Positions 44,530-52,684 of a DNA stretch of 64,000 bases are shown here, piece by piece. The translations under genes and the position numbers were made by a program. The stretch's first letter is position 1, and every line of letters begins with the position of its first letter. Source of the stretch: Roseovarius sp. THAF27 (lineage in GTDB: Bacteria; Pseudomonadota; Alphaproteobacteria; Rhodobacterales; Rhodobacteraceae). The notes below the pieces were generated by a model that was not told the origin of the DNA, did not search any database, and was given only the letters and a program-made list of their open reading frames with translations. The stretch spans positions 186,001 through 250,000 of the forward strand of contig NZ_CP045393.1 of the NCBI RefSeq assembly GCF_009363655.1, in the 5' to 3' direction.

Positions 44530-44774
44530 GACAGCTGATCGCGATTTTGAACGTGGTCGCATGGTCGGGGTTCTGGGCTTTCGGGTACCTGGCGCTGACT
44601 GCGGGCGTGGAGTCGGCTGGCCAGATGGTGGTGGCTGCGGTCCTTGCGGCGCTGGGCGGCGGCACGGGGATGCTGGCGTATTTCTGGCTGGTGCGGCACG
44701 CGGAGGAGACGGGCTATGCCAGGCCTGCGAACCGCGTGGCGAAGCGGGAGGATGACGATGCCGAACCTGTTTGA
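44526..44774 (+). CDS. Small two-helix membrane protein, unknown function
   Basis: 82 residues: two hydrophobic helices (LIAILNVVAWSGFWAFGYLALT and GQMVVAAVLAALGGGTGMLAYFWLV) and a charged C-terminus (RPANRVAKREDDDAEPV). ATG overlaps the VOC stop. I do not recognise a family. The position inside the ABC operon suggests an accessory of the permease. Confidence 0.72.
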   Translation: MRQLIAILNVVAWSGFWAFGYLALTAGVESAGQMVVAAVLAALGGGTGMLAYFWLVRHAEETGYARPANRVAKREDDDAEPV

Positions 44775-44873
44775 GCGGCCCCGTGCGGGCGACCGCGTGT
44801 CCCTGCGGGCCACGGCACCCGCCCGCCCGGGACCTTCGTCCGGGGCATGTGACTTTGGTGGAGGAGAGATCTG

Positions 44874-45950
44874 ATGTTTTATCGTGAGGCGGGCGACTTC
44901 AAGACGTCCTACGTGGCGGACAGCCAGACCTTTCCGATCAAGTTCGACAGGTTTCGCTATTACGCGGTGTTGCTGGTGGCGTTCGCCATCGTGCCCTTCG
45001 TGATCAACGACTACTGGGTAAACGCGGTTTTCCTGCCGTTCCTGATATATTCGATCGCGGCGATCGGACTGAATATCCTGGTGGGTTATTGCGGGCAGGT
45101 GAGCCTGGGCACCGGGGGGTTCATGGCCGTGGGGGCCTATGCCTGTTACAAGCTGATGACCGGATTCCCGGAGGTGAGTATCTTTTTCCACGTGATCATC
45201 TCGGGCGGGATCACGGCGGGGGTCTGCGTGCTCTTTGGTCTGCCCAGTTTGCGGATCAAGGGGTTCTACCTGGCGGTGGCGACGCTGGCGGCGCAATTTT
45301 TCCTCGTGTGGCTCTTCAACCGGGTAGGGTGGTTCTACAATTACTCGGCCTCGGGTCAGATCAACGCGCCCGAGCGCACGGTGCTGGGCGTGCCCATTAC
45401 CGGTGCTGAGACGGCGCCTTGGGCGGCGTATCTGTTTTGCCTGGTATTCACCGTGGTTTGCGCGCTTGTCGCGCGGAACCTGACGCGGGGGATGCAGGGG
45501 CGGCAGTGGATGGCCATTCGGGATATGGACATCGCGGCCGAGATCATCGGGGTCAATCCGCTGAAGGCCAAGCTGAGCGCCTTTGCCGTGTCGGGCTTTT
45601 TCGTGGGCATTGCCGGCGCGCTGTTCTTTGCCGTCTACCTGGGCGCCGTGGAAGTGGGCGAGGTTTTCGGCATCAACAAGTCGTTCCTGGTGCTGTTCAT
45701 GGTGATCATCGGGGGGCTTGGGTCGATCTTCGGGTCCTTCGCCGGGGCGGCGTTCCTGGTGCTGTTGCCGGTGTTGTTGAAAAACGTGCTGGTGGGGGGG
45801 CTGGGCTGGCCCACGGACCTGGCGGCGCATTTCGAGTTCATCATAGTGGGCGGGCTGATCGTGATATTCCTGGTGGCCGAGCCGCACGGGCTGGCGCAGC
45901 TGTGGCGCGTGGCGAAGGAGAAACTGAGACTATGGCCGTTTCCGCATTAG
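44874..45950 (+). CDS. Branched-chain amino acid-type ABC permease (LivM-like)
   Basis: 358-residue permease with about nine or ten helices. SIAAIGLNILVGYCGQVSLGTGGFMAVGAYACY is the LivM signature, and RNLTRGMQGRQWMAIRDMDIAAEIIGVNPLKAKLSAFAVSGF is its coupling region. A GGAGGAGA ribosome site precedes ATG 44874. The 99-base gap before it carries no clear element. Confidence 0.94.
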   Translation: MFYREAGDFKTSYVADSQTFPIKFDRFRYYAVLLVAFAIVPFVINDYWVNAVFLPFLIYSIAAIGLNILVGYCGQVSLGTGGFMAVGAYACYKLMTGFPEVSIFFHVIISGGITAGVCVLFGLPSLRIKGFYLAVATLAAQFFLVWLFNRVGWFYNYSASGQINAPERTVLGVPITGAETAPWAAYLFCLVFTVVCALVARNLTRGMQGRQWMAIRDMDIAAEIIGVNPLKAKLSAFAVSGFFVGIAGALFFAVYLGAVEVGEVFGINKSFLVLFMVIIGGLGSIFGSFAGAAFLVLLPVLLKNVLVGGLGWPTDLAAHFEFIIVGGLIVIFLVAEPHGLAQLWRVAKEKLRLWPFPH

Positions 45951-45961
45951 GGGGCGGCGTG

Positions 45962-45984
45962 GCGGGATGAAATCCCGCCCTACG
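45962..45984 (+). repeat. CCTACG-family hairpin, GCGGGAT stem
   Basis: GCGGGAT-GAA-ATCCCGC followed by CCTACG and GGTTGG. The stem sequence differs wholly from GTGGGT copies but pairs perfectly; tail and position are kept. A second hairpin (GGGCGC-TC-GCGCCC) follows. Confidence 0.85.
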
Positions 45985-46041
45985 GGTTGGGCGCTCGCGC
46001 CCATGACAAGACATCGGACATACCAAGGGAGGAACAAACCG

Positions 46042-47322
46042 ATGAAACAGAGACTGCTGACAGCGATTGCAGCTGTGGCGATGGTGGCGAGCCCCGCGCT
46101 TGCGGAGCTGACCATCGTCGATACCAGCTATCGCACCGGGCCTTATGCGGCGAACGGCATTCCGTTCTCGGATGGCTACCAGGACTATTTCACCCTGCTG
46201 AACGAGCGTGACGGCGGTATCGGGGGCGAGAAGATCAACCTGATCGAGTGCGAGACCGGATACAATACCGAGAAGGGCGTGGAGTGCTACGAGGCCACCA
46301 AGGGCGAAGGCGCGCTGGTGTATCAGCCGCTGTCCACGGGCATCACCTATCAGCTGATCCCGAAGGCGACGGCCGATGGCATCCCGCTTCATACGATGGG
46401 CTATGGCCGCACCAGCGCCAAGGCCGGCGAGGTGTTCAAATGGGTGTTCAACTATCCCGCCAACTATTGGGACGGCGCAAGCCTCGCGATCACGCACCTG
46501 GCGGAGCAGAACGAGGGCGACCTGAGCGGCAAGAAGGTGGCGCTGGTCTATCACAACTCGGCCTATGGCAAGGAGCCGATCCGCACGCTGGAGAAGCTGG
46601 CCGAGAAGCATGGTTACGAGCTGATGCTGCTGCCGGTGGATCACCCGGGCCAGGAGCAGAAATCTCAGTGGTTGCAGGTGCGCCAGCAGCGCCCGGATTA
46701 CGTGATCATGTGGGGTTGGGGCGTGATGAACCAGGTCGCGATCCAGGAAGCCGTGAACATCCGGTTCCCGATGGAGAACTTCATCGGTATCTGGTGGTCC
46801 GGCTCGGAGAACGACGTGAAATCGGCGGGCGCCGGCGCCGATGGGTACAAGGCGCTGACCTTCCACAACCTGGGGTCCGATTACCCGGTCTATGACGATA
46901 TCCAGCAGTATGTCGTGGATACCGGCAATGCCGCGGGTGCGGGCGACCAGATCGGCTCGGTCCTGTATAACCGGGGCATGTATGCCGCGATGCTGGCCGC
47001 CGAGGCGATCAAGACTGCGCAGGAGATGCATGGTACCGCCGCGATCAACGCAGCGCAGATGCGCGACGGTATGGAGAACCTGGAAATGACCGAGGAGAAG
47101 ATGGCCGCGCTTGGCCTTCCGAATTTCGGCCCCGAGTTCAAGGTGTCGTGCGAGAACCATGGCGGCAACGGCTTTGGCGCCGTGTCGCAGTGGAACGCGG
47201 AGGCCGGCGCGTTCGACCTGATCACCGAGTACTACCAGTCGGACCAGGAGGTCATCCAGCCGCTGGTGGAAGAGGATTCGGCGGCGTTCGCGGAAGAGAA
47301 CGGCATCGAGCCGGGCTGCTGA
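46042..47322 (+). CDS. ABC transporter substrate-binding protein (Liv-type, type 1 periplasmic fold)
   Basis: 426 residues with signal peptide MKQRLLTAIAAVAMVASPALA and the two-lobe fold of Leu/Ile/Val-binding proteins: YRTGPYAANGIPFSDGYQDYFTLLNERDGGIGGEKI. Longer than LivJ/LivK and typical of the group that travels with acyl-CoA ligases, so the ligand is probably an aromatic or branched carboxylate rather than an amino acid. A strong AAGGGAGGAA site precedes ATG 46042. A stem-loop 12 bases after the stop may limit read-through. Confidence 0.92.
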   Translation: MKQRLLTAIAAVAMVASPALAELTIVDTSYRTGPYAANGIPFSDGYQDYFTLLNERDGGIGGEKINLIECETGYNTEKGVECYEATKGEGALVYQPLSTGITYQLIPKATADGIPLHTMGYGRTSAKAGEVFKWVFNYPANYWDGASLAITHLAEQNEGDLSGKKVALVYHNSAYGKEPIRTLEKLAEKHGYELMLLPVDHPGQEQKSQWLQVRQQRPDYVIMWGWGVMNQVAIQEAVNIRFPMENFIGIWWSGSENDVKSAGAGADGYKALTFHNLGSDYPVYDDIQQYVVDTGNAAGAGDQIGSVLYNRGMYAAMLAAEAIKTAQEMHGTAAINAAQMRDGMENLEMTEEKMAALGLPNFGPEFKVSCENHGGNGFGAVSQWNAEAGAFDLITEYYQSDQEVIQPLVEEDSAAFAEENGIEPGC

Positions 47323-47334
47323 TCTGACCTTTCT

Positions 47335-47361
47335 CCGGCCGCCGCACGCGGTGGCGGCCGG
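47335..47361 (+). terminator. Stem-loop after the binding-protein gene (attenuator-like)
   Basis: A 9-bp G+C stem CCGGCCGCC/GGCGGCCGG with a 9-base loop, then GATTTCGAGTATTTTT of the A+T-rich element. Partial termination here would give more binding protein than LivF, a common stoichiometry. Confidence 0.6.
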
Positions 47362-47363
47362 GG

Positions 47364-47392
47364 GATTTCGAGTATTTTTGGCAAGAAAAAGC
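47364..47392 (+). repeat. A+T-rich dispersed element, copy 2
   Basis: 29 bases, GATTTCGAGTATTTTT then GGCAAGAAAAAGC. It lies between the binding-protein stem-loop and the LivF start. Confidence 0.85.
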
Positions 47393-47432
47393 GCGGGTCG
47401 CATGCGGGACCCGGCGCGATGGAGACCGAAGC

Positions 47433-48260
47433 ATGGCCGAGGCTGCTGTCCAGACCGAAGAGAACCTGCTTGAGGTGAACAATATCGAGGTGATCTACAA
47501 CCACGTGATCCTCGTGCTGAAGGGCGTGAGCCTGAGCGTGCCGAAGGGCGGGATCACCGCGCTTTTGGGCGGCAACGGTGCGGGCAAGACCACCACGCTG
47601 AAGGCGGTTTCCAACCTGCTGAAATCCGAGCGGGGCGAGGTGACCAAGGGTAATATCCGGTACCGCGGGGAGCGGGTGCAGGACCTTGTGCCGTCGGAGC
47701 TGGTGAAGAAGGGCGTGATCCAGGTGATGGAGGGGCGCCATTGCTTCGAGCACCTGACGGTGGAGGAGAACCTGTTGACGGGGGCCTATACGCGCGGGTC
47801 GAGCAAGGGGGAGATCGAGAAGGATCTGGACCTTGTGTACGAATATTTTCCACGCCTGAAGGAGCGGCGGCGGAGCCAGGCGGGATACACGTCCGGCGGG
47901 GAGCAGCAGATGTGTGCCATCGGGCGCGCGCTGATGTCGCGGCCCGAGACGATCCTGCTGGACGAGCCGAGCATGGGGCTGGCGCCGCAGTTGGTGGAGC
48001 AGATCTTCGGCATCGTGAAGTCGCTGAACGAGGAGGAGGGCTATACCTTTCTGCTGGCGGAGCAGAACACGAACGTGGCGCTGCGGTTCGCGCAGTATGG
48101 GTATATTCTGGAGTCGGGGCGCGTGGTGATGGACGGGCCCGCGAAGGAGCTTCGCGAGAACCCGGATGTGAAGGAATTCTACCTGGGCATGTCGGACGAG
48201 GGTCGCAAATCGTTCCGCGACGTGCGCAGCTATCGCCGGCGGAAGCGGTGGCTTTCATGA
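47433..48260 (+). CDS. Branched-chain amino acid-type ABC ATP-binding protein (LivF-like)
   Basis: 275 residues: Walker A GGNGAGKTTTLKAV, signature SGGEQQMCAIGRAL, Walker B ILLDEPSMGL and the switch region LAEQNTNVALRFA. The YGYILESGRVVMDGPA motif is typical of LivF. ATG 47433 follows a GGAGACC region. The stop overlaps the next gene (ATGA). Confidence 0.94.
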   Translation: MAEAAVQTEENLLEVNNIEVIYNHVILVLKGVSLSVPKGGITALLGGNGAGKTTTLKAVSNLLKSERGEVTKGNIRYRGERVQDLVPSELVKKGVIQVMEGRHCFEHLTVEENLLTGAYTRGSSKGEIEKDLDLVYEYFPRLKERRRSQAGYTSGGEQQMCAIGRALMSRPETILLDEPSMGLAPQLVEQIFGIVKSLNEEEGYTFLLAEQNTNVALRFAQYGYILESGRVVMDGPAKELRENPDVKEFYLGMSDEGRKSFRDVRSYRRRKRWLS

Positions 48261-48844
48261 GCGACCATGTCTGGTTCTTTGCCTATCCGGAACCGACGCC
48301 GCCGAACGCCCGAGCCTTGCTGAGCGGCACGATTGCCGATCTGGTTGGGCAGGGGATCATCCGGCGGGACCGGGACCCGGAGTCCATTCTGGGTGAGCCC
48401 AGGGGGCCTGTGCATCGTCCGGCAGACGGGGCTATCGCGCTTGCCCGACCTTACGACTCCTTTGCGGAACTGCTGACCAACGGTGCGGAGTTTTGCGGGT
48501 CGCTGATCTTCAACCACGGTCCGTTGAATACCGAGACGCTGGAATGTCCCCGGTGCGGGATGACGGTTTCGGCCAGGGAGGTGGAGGCGTTCAATGACCA
48601 GCTCGAGCAGATCGGAGAGGCGGTGGCCGATGCCGATTTCTCCGACACGGCTGTCACGTGCATCGCCTGCGGGGCCGAGACATCGGTGAATGAATGGGCG
48701 TCCGAGGGCGGCTTTATCATCGCGGGGTTCGGCGTGGGGTTGTGGAACTGGCCTTATGGCACGCCGGTGATGGATGCGGTCAGGGACAGCCTGGAGCGGA
48801 ATGTGGGGCGACCGGGGCTCGCATCGGACGGGTACCGGATATGA
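48257..48844 (+). CDS. Conserved protein with two CxxC knuckles, unknown function
   Basis: 195 residues. CPRCGMTVSAREVEAFND and CIACGAETSVNEWASEG form a likely zinc ribbon at about residues 100-145; the N-terminal half (VWFFAYPEPTPPNARALLSGTIADLVGQGII) and the C-terminal Gly/Trp-rich segment GFGVGLWNWPYGTP are not familiar. ATG overlaps the LivF stop, so it belongs to the operon. Second zinc-ribbon protein in this system; no function assigned. Confidence 0.72.
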   Translation: MSDHVWFFAYPEPTPPNARALLSGTIADLVGQGIIRRDRDPESILGEPRGPVHRPADGAIALARPYDSFAELLTNGAEFCGSLIFNHGPLNTETLECPRCGMTVSAREVEAFNDQLEQIGEAVADADFSDTAVTCIACGAETSVNEWASEGGFIIAGFGVGLWNWPYGTPVMDAVRDSLERNVGRPGLASDGYRI

Positions 48845-48887
48845 AAGCGGTTGGACGCAGAGACCTTGGCCAGCGGAGGGCCGACAG

Positions 48888-50108
48888 ATGAGCCAGTATT
48901 TCGACGATCTTGAAACACGGGACCCCGGGGACCGGGCATCGGTGCTGGCGCGTGCCTTGGGCGCGCAGATCGAACGGGCGCAAGGCTTGCCAGGTTACGG
49001 TGACACGCTGGCGGGGGTCGCTCCGGGGGATATCAAGAGCGTGGCCGATCTGGCCGGGTTGCCAGTGCTGCGCAAGGCGGACCTGGGACAGGCGCAGAAG
49101 GCTGAGCCGCCCTTTGGCGGGCTGACGGCGGAGCCGGTCTCGGGCTTTGCGCATGTGTTCCAGAGCCCCGGGCCGATCTACGAGCCGGGCGGGGCCGGGG
49201 GCGACTGGTGGCGGATGGGCCGGTTCCTGCACGCCTGCGGGATCGGTGCGGGGGATATCGTGCAGAACTGTTTCGGCTATCACCTGACGCCTGCCGGCAT
49301 GATGTTCGAGAACGGGGCGCGGGCCGTGGGGGCCACGGTGTTGCCCGCCGGGACCGGGCAGACAGAGTTGCAGGTGCAGGCGGCGCATGACATCGGGACA
49401 ACGGCTTATGCCGGGACGCCGGATTACCTGAAGGTGATCCTGGACAAGGCGGACGAGATGGGGCTGGCTTTGAAGATAACCAAGGCCGCCGTGGGGGGCG
49501 GGGCGCTGTTTCCGTCGCTGCGGCAGGAATATGCGGACAGGGGCATTCAGTGTCTGCAATGCTATGCCACCGCCGATCTGGGCAACATCGCCTATGAAAG
49601 CGCGGCTCAGGAGGGGCTGATCGTCGACGAGGGCGTGATCGTGGAGATCGTGACGCCGGGCACGGGCGACCCGGTGACACCCGGCGCGGTGGGCGAGGTG
49701 GTGGTGACCACGCTGAACCCGGATTATCCGCTGATCCGCTTTGCCACCGGAGACCTGAGCGCGGTGATGGAAGGGGAAAGCCCCTGCGGGCGGACCAACA
49801 TGCGGATCAAGGGCTGGATGGGGCGCGCCGACCAGACCACCAAGATCAAGGGCATGTTCGTGCGCCCCGAGCAGGTGGCCGCGCTGGTCGCCAAGCATGA
49901 CGAGATTGCGCGCGCCCGGGTGGTGGCCAGTCGCGAGGGCGAGATGGACGTGATGACCGTGCAGATCGAGGCCGATGGCGGTGCGCCCGAGGCCTATGCG
50001 GCGACGGTGAGCGACGTGCTGAAGCTGAAGGGCAAGATCGAGGTCGTGGCCCGGGGCAGCCTGCCGAACGATGGCAAGGTGATCGAGGATTTGCGCAGTT
50101 ACGAGTGA
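48888..50108 (+). CDS. Phenylacetate-CoA ligase-like AMP-binding protein with altered phosphate loop
   Basis: 406 residues of the PaaK branch of the ANL superfamily. Retained motifs: LIRFATGDLSA (A7-like), GRADQTTKIKGMFVRPEQVA (A8 hinge), and the C-terminal catalytic Lys397 in LPNDGKVIEDL. The usual SSGTTG phosphate loop near residue 93 is replaced by FQSPGPIYEPGG, which I recall as a subfamily trait but cannot verify here. It may use a different acyl or nucleotide binding mode. ATG 48888 follows GGAGGG. Confidence 0.86.
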   Translation: MSQYFDDLETRDPGDRASVLARALGAQIERAQGLPGYGDTLAGVAPGDIKSVADLAGLPVLRKADLGQAQKAEPPFGGLTAEPVSGFAHVFQSPGPIYEPGGAGGDWWRMGRFLHACGIGAGDIVQNCFGYHLTPAGMMFENGARAVGATVLPAGTGQTELQVQAAHDIGTTAYAGTPDYLKVILDKADEMGLALKITKAAVGGGALFPSLRQEYADRGIQCLQCYATADLGNIAYESAAQEGLIVDEGVIVEIVTPGTGDPVTPGAVGEVVVTTLNPDYPLIRFATGDLSAVMEGESPCGRTNMRIKGWMGRADQTTKIKGMFVRPEQVAALVAKHDEIARARVVASREGEMDVMTVQIEADGGAPEAYAATVSDVLKLKGKIEVVARGSLPNDGKVIEDLRSYE

Positions 50109-50306
50109 GGGTGTGGGCCGCTGGGCGTTTCCGGGGCGCGCGCGTTCAACGCCGAGGCGAAGCCCAAGGCGACCACGCCCCAGGAGCCGCGCGGGCCAGA
50201 CGCTTTTGCACGTGTCCGGTATCGACCGGGACAGGCCTGCTTGGAAGGTTGATCCGCGCCTGCGTGCCGTGCCGGCCCTTCAGGCGACCTGTTCCGAGTG
50301 CTACGC

Positions 50307-50774
50307 CTATGCGGCGATTCGCGCTTCCAGATCGAGCCGCATGGTGGCCATGCCGTGGCGACGCGACAGTTCTTCGTAACCGGCCGAGAGATAGGCGTTG
50401 AAGGCTGGCGCGTTATCGGTCTCTACCTTCAGGGTCAGGACCAGCGCACCGAGATCCTCTGCCGCCTGCTCGACGATCTTGGCCAATTCGGCGCCCGCGC
50501 CGCCGCGCATCTCTTCGCGGAGGTAGACGTAGGTCAGGTGCCGCACTTCCGGGCCGATACCTTCGCGCAGGGCGAAAAAACCAACGTCGTGCCCTTCCGC
50601 GTCAAGAAGGTAGAAGGAGACATCCGAAGACTCGCCGAGCCAGTTGCGATGCCATTCCATCTCGTCGAAGGGCACCTTTGCGCTGGGGTTGAGCAAGGGA
50701 ATTTCCGTGTCCGGCAGCATCTTTGCCAACGGGGCCAGATCGCGGTCGTGGTTGCGGCGCAGGGTGAGTGTCAT
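50307..50774 (-). CDS. GNAT-family N-acetyltransferase
   Basis: 155 residues with the GNAT fold: VRHLTYVYLREEMRGGAGAELAKIVEQAAEDLG gives the acetyl-CoA-binding loop (R-x-x-G-x-G/A pattern slightly altered), followed by LKVETDNAPAFNAYLSAGYEELSRR. Substrate unknown. The 198-base stretch before its end (50109-50306) holds no gene that I see. Confidence 0.85.
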   Translation of the reverse strand: MTLTLRRNHDRDLAPLAKMLPDTEIPLLNPSAKVPFDEMEWHRNWLGESSDVSFYLLDAEGHDVGFFALREGIGPEVRHLTYVYLREEMRGGAGAELAKIVEQAAEDLGALVLTLKVETDNAPAFNAYLSAGYEELSRRHGMATMRLDLEARIAA

Positions 50775-51094
50775 TGGTCCTTCCTTCGGCTGGTCGCGGC
50801 GCCAACGCGCCGGAGAGTGTCATTGAAACCGTGCGCCTGACATGGAAGGCCCGCTCGCGTCAACCATAGTCGCAAAGCCCGGCACCTGGATGCGCGTCGG
50901 GCGCTCCAAGGTGAAAGCCGGCTCTGCCCGGTCGTGCTGAAAGGCCGGCCCGGTGTCGAGGCCGGGGCTTGCGACGGTCTGGAAAGGTCCGCGCGCCGGG
51001 CCTTCCGAGCCGCCTGTTCGCCATGCCCTCCATCGTTGCGAAATCCGAGCCGCCGGTCTTTACATTCTGATCAAATTCCGGGCAGTTATTCCTT
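50775..51094. other. 320-base intergenic region without a visible gene
   Basis: Between the GNAT and EamA genes, which are divergent. It is G+C-rich with short, imperfect GCCGG-type stems but no recognisable repeat, promoter or RNA gene. Confidence 0.6.
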
Positions 51095-51952
51095 ATGAAT
51101 GCGCATCTCAAAGGGCTGCTGCTGACCACGCTGGGCGTGTTGTTCGTGGTGCCCGATTCCCTGTTCGTGCGGCTGATCGAGGCGGAGCCGCTGGTCGTGG
51201 CCTTCTGGCGCGGGATCACCGCCGGGGTTTTCATCCTGGTGGGCGTGCTGGCCTTCATGCCGCGCGGGTCGACCCGCGCCGCGCTCAGCACCGGGTGGCC
51301 GGGGGTGATCTACATCGTGCTGATGGGCTCGACCGCGCCGGGATTCGTGCTGGCGGTGACGCAGACCAGCGTGGCGAACGTGGTGTTCATCTTTGCCTCG
51401 ATGCCGGTGTTCGCCGCCCTTTTCGGCAAGGTATTCCTGGGCGAGGGGATCAGCAAGCGCATGGTGCTGACCATGCTGGGGGTGTTCGCCGGGCTGGCGA
51501 TCATCGCCTATGGCTCGGGCGAGAACGAGATCGCCAGCTGGAAGGGCGACATCTGGGCGGTGATCGTCTGCGCCTCTTACGCCGGTGCGCTGACGGCGGT
51601 GCGGCAGTTGAAGGATGTCTCGATGATCCCGGCCATCCCGGTGGCCTATATCGGCGCGGGGCTGGTGGTGCTGCCCTTCGTGTCGCCATGGGTGCCGGTG
51701 GCGGCGCAATGGCATCTGTTTGCGCTGCACGGGGCGTTCATCGCGGTCGCCACGTGCTTTCTGACGTTGGGCCCGCGCTATATCAGCTCGGCGGAGGTGT
51801 CTTTGCTGATCTTGCTGGAATCGGTGCTGGCGCCGCTGCTGGTCTGGGCCGTGGTGGGCGAGGACCCGGGGCGCTGGGCCATCGTCGGCGGCGCGGTGGT
51901 GATCGGGGCGCTCGTGGTGTCGAACATGGTGGCACTCAGGCGGCGGCGATGA
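51095..51952 (+). CDS. EamA-family (DMT superfamily) transporter
   Basis: 285 residues with about ten helices in two EamA repeats: the first starts LKGLLLTTLGVLFVVPDSLFVRLI, the second DIWAVIVCASYAGALTAVRQLK. Such carriers export amino acids or small metabolites; the substrate is not predictable. The stop overlaps the cyclo-ligase start (ATGA). Confidence 0.9.
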   Translation: MNAHLKGLLLTTLGVLFVVPDSLFVRLIEAEPLVVAFWRGITAGVFILVGVLAFMPRGSTRAALSTGWPGVIYIVLMGSTAPGFVLAVTQTSVANVVFIFASMPVFAALFGKVFLGEGISKRMVLTMLGVFAGLAIIAYGSGENEIASWKGDIWAVIVCASYAGALTAVRQLKDVSMIPAIPVAYIGAGLVVLPFVSPWVPVAAQWHLFALHGAFIAVATCFLTLGPRYISSAEVSLLILLESVLAPLLVWAVVGEDPGRWAIVGGAVVIGALVVSNMVALRRRR

Positions 51953-52611
51953 GCGGCGCGGAGGATGACCCGGGTGGTGAGCCGCCGTGTTTCGCGCAGA
52001 ACCTGGTGGGCGGCCATATCGTGGATGCGCAGACATGGGCCGACGTGGCGCAGTTTCGCAAGAGTGACCGCGCACGGCTTTATGCCCTGCGAAAGGAGCT
52101 GTCGCAGGACGAGCTGGCCGGACAGGCGGCGGCGGCGATGGCCACGCTGACCCGTGTTCTGGGGGATGTCGCTGGCCAGACCGTGGCCGGGTATTGGCCG
52201 ATCCGGGGCGAACTGGACCTGCGGCCTTGGCTGCGCCGGGCGATTGCGGCGGGGGCGCAGGTGGCGCTGCCCGTGGTGGTGGAAAAGGGCCGGGCGGTGG
52301 CGTTTCACCTGTGGCACCCCGGCGCGAAAATGACGCGTGGCATCTGGAATATTCCGGTTCCCGCCGAGGCGCGCGCCGTCACGCCCGATATCGTCATCGC
52401 GCCGCTTCTGGGGGTCGATGACGGCTGCTACAGGCTGGGCAACGGGGGTGGCTATTACGACATGACGCTGGCCGGGCTGGCGCCGCGGCCAAGGGTGATC
52501 GGGGTGGGGCATGATTTCTGCCCAGTGCAGACGATCTTTCCGCAGCCCTGGGACGTGCCGATGGATGAGGTGATCCTGGGCGACGGGTCGCATGTGCGCC
52601 GCGCGGCGTGA
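51949..52611 (+). CDS. 5-formyltetrahydrofolate cyclo-ligase family protein
   Basis: ATP-dependent conversion of 5-formyl-THF to 5,10-methenyl-THF. 220 residues. Family motifs are RKSDRARLYALRKEL at about 37-51, VAGYWPIRGELDLRPWL, and the C-terminal LGNGGGYYDMTLA (ATP loop). The first 35 residues are an extension before the usual start, kept because ATG 51949 overlaps the EamA stop. A downstream start cannot be excluded. Confidence 0.9.
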   Translation: MSGAEDDPGGEPPCFAQNLVGGHIVDAQTWADVAQFRKSDRARLYALRKELSQDELAGQAAAAMATLTRVLGDVAGQTVAGYWPIRGELDLRPWLRRAIAAGAQVALPVVVEKGRAVAFHLWHPGAKMTRGIWNIPVPAEARAVTPDIVIAPLLGVDDGCYRLGNGGGYYDMTLAGLAPRPRVIGVGHDFCPVQTIFPQPWDVPMDEVILGDGSHVRRAA

Positions 52612-52633
52612 CAGCTTTACGCGCCGCCCTGCT

Positions 52634-52662
52634 GCTTTTTCTTGCCGAAAATACTCAAAATC
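52634..52662 (-). repeat. A+T-rich dispersed element, copy 3 (inverted)
   Basis: 29 bases; read on the minus strand GATTTTGAGTATTTT then CGGCAAGAAAAAGC. It lies between the converging ends of the cyclo-ligase and mipZ genes. Confidence 0.85.
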
Positions 52663-52684
52663 TGCCGCGTGCGGCCCCGTGCCG

